64,000 nt of DNA, taken from Stereum hirsutum FP-91666 SS1. Its lineage: Eukaryota; Basidiomycota; Agaricomycetes; Russulales; Stereaceae. Of the stretch, positions 22,186 to 35,159 are shown in pieces. The translations under genes were made by a program, and so were the position numbers. The notes below the pieces were generated by a model that saw only the letters and a program-made list of their open reading frames with translations, was not told where the DNA came from and ran no database searches. The stretch spans positions 285,654-349,653 of the forward strand of contig NW_006763145.1 in NCBI RefSeq assembly GCF_000264905.1. Direction: 5' to 3'. Position 1 is the stretch's first letter. Each line of letters starts with the position of its first letter.

Positions 22186-23013
22186 TCACTGTACAACGGA
22201 CAACAACATCGACCAGTCAGCCTTCATTCCCAACAACGCGTCACCTCGACGAAGAAACAAACTACACATACCTTCAACAACACCAACCTTCTCCATCTCA
22301 CCCCCCACCAACTCCACCCCTCCTTCCCCATCCGCTCCCTCCTCAGCAACCACAACACACGACGAAAGCCCACTCCTCACATACTGCCTCGGCCCAAAAT
22401 ACGTCCTCCGTCTCCTTCCGCTCAGGCCCGCCCTGTTGAGCAACAGCACAGCAACGGCTTTCGCGCGTGCTTCGCGTTGTTCTTGGGCTAGCGTGGTCGA
22501 GGGGGAGAGGAGTTGAGAGGGCGCGGTGGAAGTGGAGGTTATGGAGGTTCGGCCCGGAGGGGAAGCGGAGGCGGAGGAAGAGGGAGAGGCTGCGCTGGCG
22601 TACGACATCACGGGGGCGGTTCGTCGACCGGACCTAGCACCTCCATAGCCGGATGCGTAGGACGAGTAGGTAGCAGCAGACGAAGACGATGACGTGGAGG
22701 TGGAGGTGGAAGTGAGGGGTGCTTGGGAGGGAACGGTGAGGAGGGGGAGCGGGACCCGTTTCGGCGTCTGACGAACGGGCATGCTGATCGTCCTGCTCGG
22801 ACGAATCATGGAGATATTGTGCCTCGGCATGAGCGATACGGCGGACGACATCGACATGTTGCTATTATTGTTGTTGTGAGTGAGCGAGGTGGTGTGTTGT
22901 ATCCTGGAAGCGGAGGCTAGGAAGGGTACGTTTGACGCTCTGCGCGATGGGGCGGGGAGGTCTGTGTAGTATATGGTTGGGATACGGGGGAAGGAGGAGG
23001 AGATGGTCGACAT
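22186..23013 (-). CDS. Serine/threonine-rich orphan protein
   Basis: A single open frame of 275 codons on the minus strand, starting MSTISSSFPRIPTIYYTDLP. More than a third of the residues are Ser, Thr, Ala or Pro. Blocks include TSTSTSTSSSSSAATYSSYA and an N-run (NNNNSN). The C-terminal third is more ordinary (EQREARAKAVAVLLLNRAGL, then RRRRTYFGPRQYVRSGL), and the conserved part of the protein may lie there. A donor-like GTATGTG near 22270 means the last exon could differ from that given. There is no signal peptide or recognised domain; it is probably disordered. I do not recognise the family and assign no function. Confidence 0.55.
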   Translation of the reverse strand: MSTISSSFPRIPTIYYTDLPAPSRRASNVPFLASASRIQHTTSLTHNNNNSNMSMSSAVSLMPRHNISMIRPSRTISMPVRQTPKRVPLPLLTVPSQAPLTSTSTSTSSSSSAATYSSYASGYGGARSGRRTAPVMSYASAASPSSSASASPPGRTSITSTSTAPSQLLSPSTTLAQEQREARAKAVAVLLLNRAGLSGRRRRTYFGPRQYVRSGLSSCVVVAEEGADGEGGVELVGGEMEKVGVVEGMCSLFLRRGDALLGMKADWSMLLSVVQ

Positions 23014-26000
23014 CGCGCAGTTTATGTATGATGCAAGGGGGTGGAATGACTAGGACAGGATAAGGAAAGGCAAGGTCCGAATGTGACGAGTGACCCGGAA
23101 GGGAGAGGGTTGCGGTTTGATGGCGCGGTTTGACAGAAGTGATGGGAAAGAGTTTTGGAACGACGGTGAGGTGATCAACAGGCGAGGCGAGAACAAGGAA
23201 GAGGCTGGGAACGTGCGACACCGTGCGGATGGAGATTGGGAATAGCTTCCTGTGGCGATGGAGTCGAGTGGGGCGAGGTGGGGCGAGGTCCTGTCTTCTG
23301 ACTGCCTCACAAATGATCCCGTCCTTCCTCTGAGAAAACCTTGAAGCTTTCTGTTTCTTTTGGCACGAATGATGATAGAGATGTCGAGAACAATACGGAG
23401 TATAAGGAAGGTAGGGTTTATATGGATAGAAAAGGAGCGGTGCTGTTGCTGTGAAGGACGGGTAGTGTGGCGACCGACGGAACGTAAGATGCCGTAAAGT
23501 GACGAAATCGGCGATTCTCCGTGATCGGGTCTAGGTCGTTCAATTCTGTCACGGCCGACGCCGGGCGCAATGCTCGACCCTTTTCGGACACGCTCGCCTC
23601 TCACACCTTCGCTCCCTCCTCCATTTGTTCTCGATATCGACGGCGAGGGCGACTGTCACCTCATAATAAAGACGAGAGGTGCTCTACTCTGCGACGACCT
23701 GCTTCCTTCACGACTGTCACCCTTCTGTACGACCGAAAAAAGTGACGGCCCTTGCCATGTCAATCCATTTCGATGAACTTCCATACCTGGCCTTGATATC
23801 GATCCTACGTTCCTCGCCTAATCATATGCACGCAACGCCAACGGTTCTCCAGCGCTCTTCCTTTTCTGTCGTGCTTGACTTTGTGCTCATTCCTGCACAA
23901 ATGTACATAACAAGAAAAGCACGCGTCCTGCGTCCACACCCACGCCAATGCTATCTTTACGCCCTGAGCTTGTGCCCCCAATGTTAACCTCTTTGGCCTC
24001 CTGACGAGTCTTACTCAGCCCACGAGTTCCTTCGAGTTCTTCCGACTCTCTTCCCTCCTGTGCTTGCTTCTTGATACAGTAGAGGACCAGTGTCCTTTTG
24101 TTGTCATTCTCGTTCTCGAGGTACTGTGCTCTAGGTGAGATCTGGGGGGCTCGAGGATCTATCCTTGCTGTAGTGCAGTGCTCTCTCACTGCGTACGTAC
24201 GTACCCGGTATACCTTCGATTCATTCTATATCTGTTGAACGACAACGACAACTCGAACATGAATACGATGGAACAGAACAATGCGGTCATCACACATCCC
24301 TGTGCTCGCGCAGATGTCGGCATCCTCACATCTACTTGAACCCAAATCTACATCTCACTCTGACCCGCTCCTGTGCTCGTGCTCACACACTTGTACATAT
24401 AATGTTCCGTCACCAACCCTATATGTATCTGATTTTCCGCCATTCGAACCTTATATCTGATGTGACTCTGCGGTGTACCACCACCACCACCACTGTTGTT
24501 CTGCTGTGTTGTGTGCTCTCGCACGTTACCTCGGAGTTTCCACCAACTGAATTCGAAGTGATGAACCGTTGAAGGTCTAGGTTGCAAGCTTGACGGGATA
24601 TCCTCATACGGTACTCTTCAGTTCCTTTCTGAATCTGCTGTGCTCACTCACGTTAATGTCGTGCGTATCCATCTCGGGCCCGAATTCCTGCTCCACTCAT
24701 CCTTCCGCAGAACATCCACTACTTATACGTCAGGAACGAACGGAATTGATGTTGGATGTGTGTGGGGTTGTCGCTGTATCCTGGTATCGCTATTGGACTC
24801 GTTCTTGTTTTCTGCAGTCCGAAGAGGATTTCTACGACCGTCCAACGTTGAACGCCCAACGCGAGCGAGCGATGATTCAAACGCATTGAAGTTGGAGTCG
24901 GAGTGGTTTCGCGTTCGGATCGAAGACGTGTCTACCTTCTGAATCCACTGGCATAAGAGTTCTCATTATCCAGCTTCTGGATGCGTCTCGTTCTCTTTCT
25001 TTGTCCATCCGTCCTTCGCTAGAAGTTTGTGCATGCTCACACCACGCCATCTTATCTCTAGAGCTCTAGTATCAATCACTCGAAGATCAATACCGTGACG
25101 GTGTTTGAGCGGCTTTATTAATATCAGACTGTCGGTGTGCATACTTACAGTGAGCCGCAGAAATGTAGGCTGAAAAGCTCGCATGCATGGTATGGGCTAT
25201 CATGCCTCTAGCGTCGCAGTCGGAAGTCTTACTGTGCGATATTCTCCTCTACACGCCCTTCCCTCTTGCGCCAAATAGTACTGTGTTGACTAGTCAGTAT
25301 CCTCTGCACGGAACAGAGTCGAGGAGGACGTCGATACGAAGAATGTGGCACTTATGGCCAGGACGCCACCCGAGGGCCGACATGATTCCGTGAATCGGCG
25401 AAATTCGTGGATGTCATGGTCATTCTCTGAGTCGACTCTTCGGATCTCTTCCGAACGGCGCGTGGACTTCTCCTTTTCGTCTCTTCCTCTTCGAACTCCC
25501 TGCTTCCCTCTACAAACAAACTAAATAGCGAACCTCTGTTTTCTTCCTCCTCAGATCGTTGTTCGCGGCAAAGTTTTATTTCACGGGATTTACTACGACT
25601 AGATCTGCACACACGAGCGACCGAATGGGACAATCATAACGTCGGCTGAGTGTAACGCATCGCGGAACGAGAAGATGAATATTCCAGTATGGATGGTGAG
25701 GTCGTGCTGCTATGCCCGATATCGTGTAGGTGCACCAGAGAGTTCAGAGCGAACTGTCGTTGAATGAGTTGGTAGAGATTGAAGCGCGAAGGTTCGACAC
25801 TTGGAGGTGCGAGAAAACGGCAGGCTGGAGTCCTTGAGCTTGATACCAGTGGTGACATGTTTGATGCTGAAATAATGGGTAGGCCAAAGAAAATAGTGCT
25901 ATGTAGGGACGAAGAACCTGGGCGATGGGTGCACTGAATACTTATATCTTCTCCCTTTCGTGGTGCCAGTGATGGAACCCCACAAATTTAAAGTACTTAC

Positions 26001-26941
26001 CGGTTCTACCTCCACCGTTTTGCTGAATGAGTTCATCCTTAAATTGTGTAAATCGAAGTAAACCCTTGCTCGTCGTCGAGCCACACCATGTAAACTGTGC
26101 CACCCCGGCGGTTCATTATGAGCCGAGTCGACCACGTGGCTCGGCATGGCCACCGTTTCTATTGCTTGGCGCCGAGACCTTGGCTCGGGTGCTTCGACCG
26201 TGGCTTCCAACAACTTGACGACCTCCATCGACTGCTGCATCTGCGCAGCCAACAGCTGTTTCTCTCTCCATCGACGAATCGCAGCGAGCTCAAGGTTGGT
26301 ATGTACGACGATTGAGAACGAAACAGGCCATCATCCTCCCGAGGACCCATGCCTAACCAGTCTTTCTGTCGCTGAAGAACACTGGAGAGCATCGCCAGCC
26401 TGATATTTTGCTGTTCGAAGTGCCCGAGGGTCGCTCAGGCTTGGCTCAGTGGCCTGGGCGAACCCGAGACGCGGCCAGCATGACTGATTGACGCTTTCCG
26501 GAAAATATCCTGTCTTGGCTACTTGTGATGTTCTGACTGCGCTTTCTACCAGACAAACGGTACGGGATAACATCGCAGCCTGGTCATTTGACTGATTCCA
26601 AGATACGCAGTCCTATCCTTTACACTATTGCAGGAAGAAAGGTGCAAGGAGGATACCTCTGGCTCCCACTGTAACCAACCGTTCAGCGATACTTTGCTGC
26701 GTTTGGCTTCAAAATTTAACCATTTTGTCTGTAGGCGCGCCATCACCCCGCATGACCTTACATAAAATGACTTCTGTCGGCCAAGCCTGTTCATCTGTCG
26801 AGCACGTTGCAGCGAGACCGCCGTGCCTCGCTCACGCAGCGTCGTCGGTCACGGTCGCTATGGTGTTCTCGATCTCATTGCCGCGCGAAGGTCAACAGCC
26901 CTGAGATTCCTATTGGCTTACCCCGCACTCCTCCCACCTCC
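23014..26941. other. Gene-poor stretch of 3.9 kb
   Basis: I find no exon chain with family resemblance on either strand. Short frames are scattered and compositionally random. A short CCA run lies near 24.48 kb. The first part should contain the promoter of the serine-rich gene, and the last part that of the sedolisin. Confidence 0.4.
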
Positions 26942-26949
26942 CATATAAG
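26942..26949 (+). promoter_or_regulatory. TATA box of the sedolisin gene
   Basis: CATATAAG lies about 100 bp upstream of the ATG at 27046 and is followed by the pyrimidine-rich tract TTCCCTTTTTTCC, a typical start-site context in these fungi. Confidence 0.5.
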
Positions 26950-27045
26950 AATCGCGTTCATGTCGGATCCAACTCTCTCCCTCGAGTGTCTCTTCCCTTT
27001 TTTCCTTTCTTTTTTGGCACTTCCTCTGTCATCTGGCACGGTCCA

Positions 27046-29658
27046 ATGGCTAGAACGCTCGTTTTTATTCTTCTTGCCTCTCTTCTCTCGACTTTGGCAG
27101 GCTCCAGTCCCCTTGCTACTAGATCGTCCTCTTCGTCTTCTGGGTCTATTCTCGCCCGCCATGCCATGCGAGTCCACGAACGTCGTAATGCAGCCCCCGG
27201 TGGGTTCGTGAAGAATGGAGCGGCAGATTCGGCGCATATGCTCAACCTCCGGCTTGCATTGAAGCAGAACAACATCACGGGGTTGCAGCAGCAGTTGTTG
27301 GCGGTCAGCACGCCTGGTAATGCGCAGTACAGGCAGTTCCTTTCGAAAGCGGAGGTACGTCAATCCCCTTTGAGCCTTCCTAATACCGATTGTTATTGTA
27401 TGGTTCTATCTCTGTGGCGACGGCTGACGTTCGTCTGCGTGCTCATAGGTGGAAGCGATGGTTGCGCCCTCGAACGAGTCTGTAGCTGCTGTTCAAGCTT
27501 GGCTCACGAAGAACAACATCAGCTCGCAAACGCTGTCCCCTGCTGGAGACTGGATCGGAATCAACATCTCAGTCCAACAAGCCAACACTCTCATGGCCGC
27601 GGAATTCACGAACTATACCCACTCGACCACGGGTCTGAACGCCGTCCGAACGCTCAATTATTCGATCCCTTCGACGTTAACTGAGCATCTTAATTTCATT
27701 CATCCCACTGTCGGGTTCGTCTTTTTCCCGCGATGTTGCGCTAATCGCAACTTATGCTTACTTTTGTTGCCTCAGCTTCCCCCTCCAGGCGACTAGCCAT
27801 GCCCCCGTTCTGATTGCTCCCATGCCCGCAAAGAGGAAGAACAAGAACAAGGCCGCAGGAACTGGTACCGGCACCGCTACAACTTCATCTGTCACCGGCT
27901 GTGACCCAGCTGCCATCGATCCTACCTGCTTGCAGAACGTAAGTTTGGAGTACTTTAGATACTTGGTAACCTGAGTAGTTTGACTTATCCGTGGTTTAAT
28001 TCAGTTGTATGGAATTCCAACGACATCAGCTACGCAATCGACGAACACGCTCGCTGTATCCGGGTTCATCAACGAGTTTGCGAACGAGGCTGATCTTGCT
28101 GTGAGTCCCTGTGTTGTGCTTTAGAGACGGTACTATTGCTGATCGACTCGATCGATGAAGTCGTTTATCACGGAGTTTAGGACTGACCTGTCAGCGACCA
28201 ATGCGACGTTCACGGCTGCGTCTGTCGATGGAGGGAAGAATACTCAGACCCTCAAGTTGGCAGGCGTGGAAGCTGTAAGCCCTTTATTATTCGTCCATCC
28301 GTATCGGATCCTGACATCGTCTTCTTTGAATACAGGGGCTCGACATCCAGTACACTGGTGAGGGTCACTTTTGCTCGTCGTAGTGTCTAACGACTTACGA
28401 GTGTTTATTCATCAGTCGGCATCGCCTCTGGAGTCCCTACTACTTTCGTCTCTGTTGGAAGCAACAATGCGGTATGTGACTTTCGGCTTTCTTCTCCTTG
28501 CAGTTGACCGAAGTAGGCTCATTCGCATCATACAGGACGGTGTTGGTGGATTCCTTGACATCATCCAGGCCTTGCTCGCTGAGGATAGCCCGCCAAACGT
28601 ATTGACCACCTCCTACGGCTTCAACGAGGAGGATTTCACTGTATCTGTCGCTGAGTACGCTATCTTATAAATCCAGCACGTACCCCATTTGCATAGATGC
28701 TCATGTAAATTATCATTGCAGTACCATGTGCAATGCCTACGCCCAGCTCGGTGCGCGTGGGACCTCGATATTCTTCAGTAGTGGCGATGGTACATAGTTT
28801 TCCTCGCTGGTTAATGGAGCTATGCTCACCCTTCTACGATAGGTGGTGTGGCAGGCAACGCGGATACATGCGATACTTTCGTTCCGACGTGGGTGTCTTT
28901 CTCTTAACTGCGGATTGCATCACGAACTCACGAGCCCTTACGATTACAGCTTCCCTTCGACATGCCCCTAGTAGGTATCTTTCCTCTGTGCTCACGCTGG
29001 CGCACCACTGACGAATCATCGTCGTCCCCAGTGTAACCTCCGTAGGCTCCACCACTGGCATTGGCCCCGAAACCGCAGCCGACTTCTCCTCCGGTGGTTT
29101 CTCCAACTTCTTCGGTATCCCAGACTACCAAGCCGACGCCGTCTCCACCTTCCTCACTGCTAACGGCAACACCAACGACGGACTGTTCAACTCTTCCGGC
29201 CGCGCGTTCCCCGATCTGAGCGCACAGGGAACGAACTTCCAGATCTTCGTGGAGGGACAGCAGACGAGTGTCGATGGGACTAGCGCGAGCAGTCCGTTGG
29301 TGGCGGCGATGGTCAGTTTGTTGAACGATGAGTTGATCGCCGCGGGGCAGAGTCCGGTGGGTTTCATGAACCCGTTGATCTATAGCAATGCGGACGCGTT
29401 TACGGATGTCACTGCTGGTACGTCGTGGATGGTTGTTGTAACAATGGGACGAAGTATGGTACTGACAAGTCGGGCTTCATAGGTGATAACCCTGGGTGCG
29501 GCACGAACGGTTTCACCGCTGTTGCAGGATTCGACCCTGTAGGAGCAATTCCTTGTTTTGTATCTGTTACGCTATCCTCTAACGCTACGCATTTTCCATA
29601 GGTCACAGGCATGGGGACACCGCTTTATGCTTCGCTCAGGACCGCTCTGGGCCTCTAA
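27046..29658 (+). CDS. Sedolisin-family tripeptidyl-peptidase (S53), secreted
   Basis: 592 aa from 14 exons: 27046-27354, 27449-27714, 27776-27938, 28005-28100, 28161-28274, 28336-28357, 28416-28471, 28536-28654, 28722-28789, 28843-28888, 28950-28970, 29032-29417, 29483-29538 and 29602-29658. All are in phase. A signal peptide (LVFILLASLLSTLAGSS) is followed by the S53 pro-domain (NAQYRQFLSKAEVEAMVAPS). The mature domain has the ANTLAVSGF and LDIQYT region, which carries the catalytic Asp, and the Ser motif VDGTSASSPLVAAM. The conserved GAR-TSIFFSSGDGGV block is also present. The C-terminal calcium-site Asp lies in AFTDVTAG with DNPGC. It should be an acid serine peptidase releasing tripeptides from protein N-termini outside the cell, used for nitrogen acquisition. 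Catalytic residues look intact. Confidence 0.92.
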
Positions 29659-30071
29659 TCTGCCACGGTTCAAGACAAAAGGTGGCGACTGCTCGACTGA
29701 TCTAGTGTATTGTATTTTCGTATTTATTCGTCTTGTTCGCTCTGAGGGTTTGTGCGGGTGCTAGAGGGGATCTGAGGTGCTGTACTTGGTATCGTTTCGA
29801 AAATTCATTCTGCTTTATCGCATGGTCTCTTTCCATAGATCAGTGTACCAGCTGTCGAATGAATCGGGATGCGTTGACCAACCTCCTCCTTAGACCGTGT
29901 CCCTGAGACAAAACCCGATCACTGATGCACTGCAAGATAGGTGATCGTAATAGTACAAGATCGAGCCCCGGCCGTTACCTGAGCCTATATACCCGCTGCC
30001 TCACCACTCCTTGCACTGCTCCTCGACGCGCTACACTACCAGCTCTGCAAGGCTCCGACGCAAAGACTATT

Positions 30072-31064
30072 TCAAACCTCCAAGGGAAGGTTGAATGTCG
30101 CCCGCAGGTTATTCCAAATCTTCTGCCTCCCTTCTCGATGTAACTTCTTCCAATGGGCAACGCAATCTCTACAAGCCTTGTCCTCCACCGAGGCATCGAT
30201 GAAATCGTCCAGACTATCTAACGCCCGTGGATTTCCCACATTCATACGCAACGTCTGAGAAAACTCCTTCATAGTCCTCCAAGCCTGCTCGCAGCGGTCT
30301 GGGCTGGCGCACAGAGGAGTGGTAATGCGTGGCCCAGGTATAAGGAAACCTAGCGAATCCTCGGCCCTTTGTTCCACCAGGGAAGAACGTCCTTCATAGC
30401 ATTTCGCAAAGATGGCTTCCCGAACTTCCGAAGAGGAAGCAGAAGCGTCACCGGTATCGGGTGTGTTCATGTGTTCGAGAAGATTGTGGGGAGAATGTGC
30501 ACAACATTCGTATAGGGCGACAGGAAGAATATCTGTGAGGTTGTACTCGAGGGCGAGACGCGCGACTTGATAATCCTGGTCTGGCGACCATCGTATGCGT
30601 CGAAGAGAGCTATCGGATTCCTCGATTTTATCGTATCCTGAAAGGGTGTCCGGATAACAGGCGCGAAGACGTGACTGGGCCTCGCCGAGGAGATACTCCA
30701 TGTCATATCGTGTGCCCATTCGAAGGAGTGACAGTACGGTGTCGAACGGGAGTTGTACTGCTTGGGAGTAACGTCTGAGGCGCAGATACCTGTCAGTATT
30801 CACTCATCGCAAATAATAGAAAGTTGAATACCTGTTATCATAAATACTGTACAGCATGTGAGCGATGTCGTCGGTGGAAATCCCGTCGAAAGTGACAGTA
30901 GGGCAGCCGTCGATTTCGCCGTCCGACGCGATGATGTCTAGCTCCATTACATGGGAATGACGCTTGAGAAGGCTGCGATGAACCTTGAATGGTGCATGAT
31001 CACTTGGAAAAATCATGACGTTCCCGTCGTCGAAATAGAGGTCAGGGTGGTGTCGGTCTGCCAT
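30072..31064 (-). CDS. BTB/POZ-domain protein
   Basis: 316 aa from exons 31064-30832 and 30789-30072. The start chosen (MADRHHPDLYFDDGNVMI) places the BTB core right after it: FDDGNVMIFPSDHAPFKVHR, then LLKRHSHVMELDI, then DIAHMLYSIYDNR. A longer frame exists upstream to 31133 but adds nothing typical. The C-terminal half has FDTVLSLLRMGTRYDMEYL, the usual helical continuation of basidiomycete BTB proteins, and a late Cys-rich stretch (DKACRDCVAHWKKLH). These proteins are expanded in mushroom-forming fungi and are thought to dimerise and act as adaptors, possibly for cullin-3 ubiquitin ligase. The specific partner is unknown. Confidence 0.85.
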
Positions 31065-31907
31065 ATTGCCTATATACCAGGGATGTTGGCAAGATTTTGG
31101 TACTCGAAGTTCACAAGGTTTAGACTGATTCAATTTTTGAACAATCAGATTCGCCCGTCAGTCTTCCTCATAAGTAAGTAAGCAACTAACTGACCGTGAA
31201 GAAGTCTGATACAAGCTGCTGTACTAGCAGACGAAGAGGTGAAGGCTGGGTTAAAAAGCCTGCGTTAAAACGAACAGAAAGGTGATAGCTTGCATTCCCT
31301 CACATATACAGGTATCGTTAGTCGGACAACTCTCAATTGTGTTTTCAGCTAGTACTGCAAGGGTGAAATGATTGACGAGAGCTAAGGCAAGAAAGGAGAG
31401 CGCTCGAGTTTAGAATTTGAACACGCGTCGCGACACGCGTCCGATCACGTCCCTTCGAGGGTGTGGCGAGATACGCATGGGTGCCACACCCGCACTGAGA
31501 CTGCACTCCACAAGCCAGGACCAACATCGTCAGGTCAAAGCTTCCGGAATGATTCGTTGACAAGCCTTTTCTGTAGTCAAGAGATCGGGAACACAACAGA
31601 TGATACACCAAAGATCCAAAGAGCGGAGAAATCATTGGCCATGAAGAATAAACATGCTTGAGAGGCTAAATACATCTACTCAACCTTCCTTAGAGGAATC
31701 ATTATAACATGATCCTACCGGTTTCACCTTCCCCGACCGGTCCTCCGTGATCCAAGCTTCGCAGCACGCGCACCCGGCGCATATGTGTAAGACTTCCGTT
31801 CCCCTTCCTCGACTCCGACCAATCCGTCCTCTTCTACGCACTCTCTTGTATTCGGCGACGGCACATCAGAGGATGCACCATCGTTCCTGACAACGTTATT
31901 GCTATTC
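31065..31907. other. Intergenic between BTB and Rap1-like genes
   Basis: This holds the BTB promoter and the end of the Rap1-like transcript. An alternative minus-strand frame ending at 31724 (ending GARAAKLGSRRTGRGR) has gene-like composition. It could be the true last exon of the Rap1-like gene if an unseen intron changes frame. Confidence 0.4.
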
Positions 31908-34515
31908 TTAGCGTCCATCCGTTCCTGAGGTAGCACTTGAACGTCTAATAGTGGTGGCCATTTTGGTGTACGGAAGAGCGGAAGATATCCCTCGTTCATC
32001 ATGGATGGGCGACGACAATACATCGCGGATCAGAGTCTTGGAATCGGGAAGATATTCTTCATCAGATTCGTCGAGAGGAGAGACAGGGGGAAGACGCGTG
32101 CTGGTGGAGAGGCGGTGCGAAGTCTGGAGGTCATCGTCGCTCAGAGACAGTGATTGCTGTCTTTCAGCTAGTCAACCTCCATGAGTATGGGAATGAAGAT
32201 ATAGAAAGAATTCTGAGTTACCGTTAGGTCCATCAATTATCCCGTGAACCTCGTCAGAGTCGTCCTCAGAACCAATGTCCTCGGCCTGTCCTTCCAACCC
32301 ATTCTCGTCGATAGGCTGCATTTTCGCCACCACATCAGTTGACTTGCCGGAATGTGCTGTCTGCTGAACGGTGGGTTCGACTGAATGGGAACGAGAGCGA
32401 GTGTTGCGATAGGGTGGCTCCGCGTCGACAACATTGGCGAAACGTGAACGATGGGACTTAGCACGTCCTTTGCCCTTCTTCTCGACGACGACCTCGACTT
32501 GAGCTGCAGCACGCCGACGACTATTTACGAGATATAAGCTATCGGGTCGTTCAATGTAGAAAATCAAAAAGGAAACATACGAAGCAGCTGTCACTTGCAC
32601 AACCTGTTCTGGCTCCTCTTCAATCTCTTCATGGTCATCCTGTTCGATCTCTTCCTGATCATACATCTCTTGGTCTTCAATCGGCAACTGACCATCGAGC
32701 ATGGCGGCGATCTGATCCATGTTGGCGTCGTGATCTTCGGCCACTTGGTAGAATGGCTCCTCTGCTCCATCATCCCCTGACTCGAATACAACGTTTTCGT
32801 CGTACTCGCCTGGTCCATCGTCGTCCATGTCCTGGTCGTCATCGGCGAGCTCGTCTTCCTCGTCTTCCTCGTCAATGTAAGGAGTCTGGAGTCCTTGACC
32901 GGGCCCCAGTTCGAACTCGTGAGCGATATGATCGGTCTGTCCATCATCTTGATCCTTCTCGTTCTTACTCTGAGGGGGAGTCTCGTGGGCCATCGGCTGT
33001 GACACCTATCGCAAAATGAAAATGGCAACTGGTCAGCGGTTTCGAACCTGGTAGCAAAGTAGCAGACAACTACCCTGCGTCGTTTCTCGGGCGGGGCACC
33101 AGCATCGTCCCGCAGATCAACGTGGGCATACTGAGGCCTCCGGGGCTGTTCGCCGTCGCTCCGCTATTGAATAAGAATGAGTATATGAAAACGCATACAT
33201 TGGGACAGAAAGTTCACCTGTTGTGGGTAAGAGGGACGTATGAGCAGTCAATTTAAACCAGGCCGTGGTAGGAAAGTATAGAAATCGACTAACCTCGGAT
33301 CCCCTTGCACGACGCTTAAGGGAGGCCTGCACCGGTGCCTGCTCGTGCTCGTGCTCTGCCTCGTGCTCCTCATTCTGCTCGTACTCCTCATCTTGGTCGT
33401 GTTCCTCCACTTGTTCGGACTCTTGCCCTTCTTCCTGCCCTTCCACTTCCACTTCCTGTTCACGCCCTTCCTGTTCCTGCTCTTCCTGTTCCTGTTCCTC
33501 TTCTTCTTCCGCCTCTGGCATCGTATCGTTGTGACGGCCATTGCGATTGTCCCGTGGCGCTATGTGCTGCCTGCGGCTTGGTCGTTGCCTTGTGTGAGGC
33601 TGTGGCTCATTCTCGGTTGCCATGGTGTTATCGTAAACTCCTTCGATGTATTCCTCATCCGACTCGCGGTGCAGTTCCCGCCGGCCCCTCCTGGACCGCC
33701 CCTTCTGACCCGTCATCGGAGCCATACCTTTCGCGTGTGTGTCGGGTGGATATTTCGCGACCACATCAGCGATATCCTGATCCAGCCTTTCTTGATGAGC
33801 TCTATAGCGTTCACGCCACGAGCGCCAAGGATGCCTTTTGGCCCACTGATTATGATTGGTCTGAAGGAGGCAGTGATGCTTCAGTACAGATAGATAATTA
33901 GGAGACAAAGTACCCACGGACGCATATTTGCAGAGATCTTGATATTCCTTGTCACCCATGCGGGGGTGCTCAGGATATGGCATTCTAAGAGCTATCCAAT
34001 TGACGAGATTTCTCTCGTCCTCCGGGGTAAAGGCCACGCGCGTAGACCTATTGTTGCCATGAATTTCATGCCTCGAATAAAGACGAGTGAAACTGAATAG
34101 ATACTTACTGGTCATTGGCGTAGTCTGGGGCATGCTTGTACTTCCTAGTCTGGATACAATAATCCACGAAGTTGGACATTTCGGCCCATACGTTGCAGGA
34201 GGAATTGTACAGGCGTTTCATTGCCGGTAACTGATCATGCTCCACGAGTACGACGTATGCCTTCTTGAAGTCCCTATAAATATTGCCAGGACTTGGCTGC
34301 GTAGGGATGATACGCCCTCCATGCTCCTGAAACACCAAGAAAGGGGTTGAAAGATGCGAGATAAGTGACAGACGGTGAAGTTGCGAAAGCATGATATTGA
34401 CCTCGATCTTCCGCCGAAGGTCATCGCGCTTGTCCTCGGCGACTTTGCCTAGATAAAACCGGACGCGGTGTTCCTCCGGCGGGTTACCCCTAACACTGGT
34501 GAACAACGTCGACAT
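31908..34515 (-). CDS. Rap1-like telomere protein (BRCT + Rap1 Myb), long copy
   Basis: Multi-exon minus gene. The first exon (34515-34402) and second (34326-34109) encode an N-terminal BRCT domain: VRFYLGKVAEDKRDDLRRK, HGGRIIPTQPSPGN, AYVVLVEHDQLPAMK. Next is the Rap1-type Myb domain, FTPEDERNLVNWIALRMPY, then QWAKRHPWRSWRERYRAH, interrupted by one intron. A basic patch and a very acidic Glu/Gln tract follow (about 33.3-33.5 kb). Further exons give another Asp/Glu-rich region (32.2-33.0 kb) and a last part ending YTKMATTIRRSSATSGTDGR. BRCT followed by Rap1 Myb is the domain order of Rap1/TERF2IP. A role in telomere protection is therefore inferred. The stop is set at 31908, but the last intron is uncertain and the end could be 31724. 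A C-terminal RCT domain is not clear. Confidence 0.75.
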
Positions 34516-35159
34516 ATCCTAGTAGTATAGCAAGCATGAGTAGCTGCTTATCTAGAAATGGTGCAGCATATAACAAGCGAGAAAACCCATCACCGTACGC
34601 ACCGGTACTTCTTCGTCATAGTCGGATTCCGAATCTTCCTCTGGGGAACTAGTCCTCTGTTCTCGAGCGGTACGGGCCATTGTATGCTCAAGGATTCAAC
34701 GGCGGTTCGTTTAACAAAAAGATTACTTTGGTCAGCTTTCCATAGAAGCGAAATGCAGTTCGAGGGAAAGTTTAAGTGCGTGTTCGGTGTCAAGACGAAC
34801 CAAAGTCGCGTCCAAGTTCGTTTCAACGCGACGTTAACGGTGGTCCGGCAAACGCCGGGTGGCGCCATTCGATGTGGCACCATCGTTGCAACGACGTCGA
34901 TCTCTCTCCATCGAGTGAGTAGAATTTCATTCAAGAACGTTCAATCGTTATATTACAGGCGTCAACGTAAGTGCATAAGCAAATCATGAGAACCGTTCCG
35001 GGGTATAATTATAAAGACATAGACATATGCTCGAGCAACTAGCATTACAGAAGCAGACCCGTGGAGTGGAATGAAGAAGCCGTGGTTGCCAGCAATCATG
35101 GAGGACAGGGAGAAGGGCGAAGTGAAGTACAAGGAAGAAATGCAACAAATTGAACACAA

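Noticed and set aside
33335..33901. Long plus-strand frames opposite the acidic Rap1 tract
   Set aside because: They are mirror images of GAA/CAG-rich codons in the minus gene, with no family signal.
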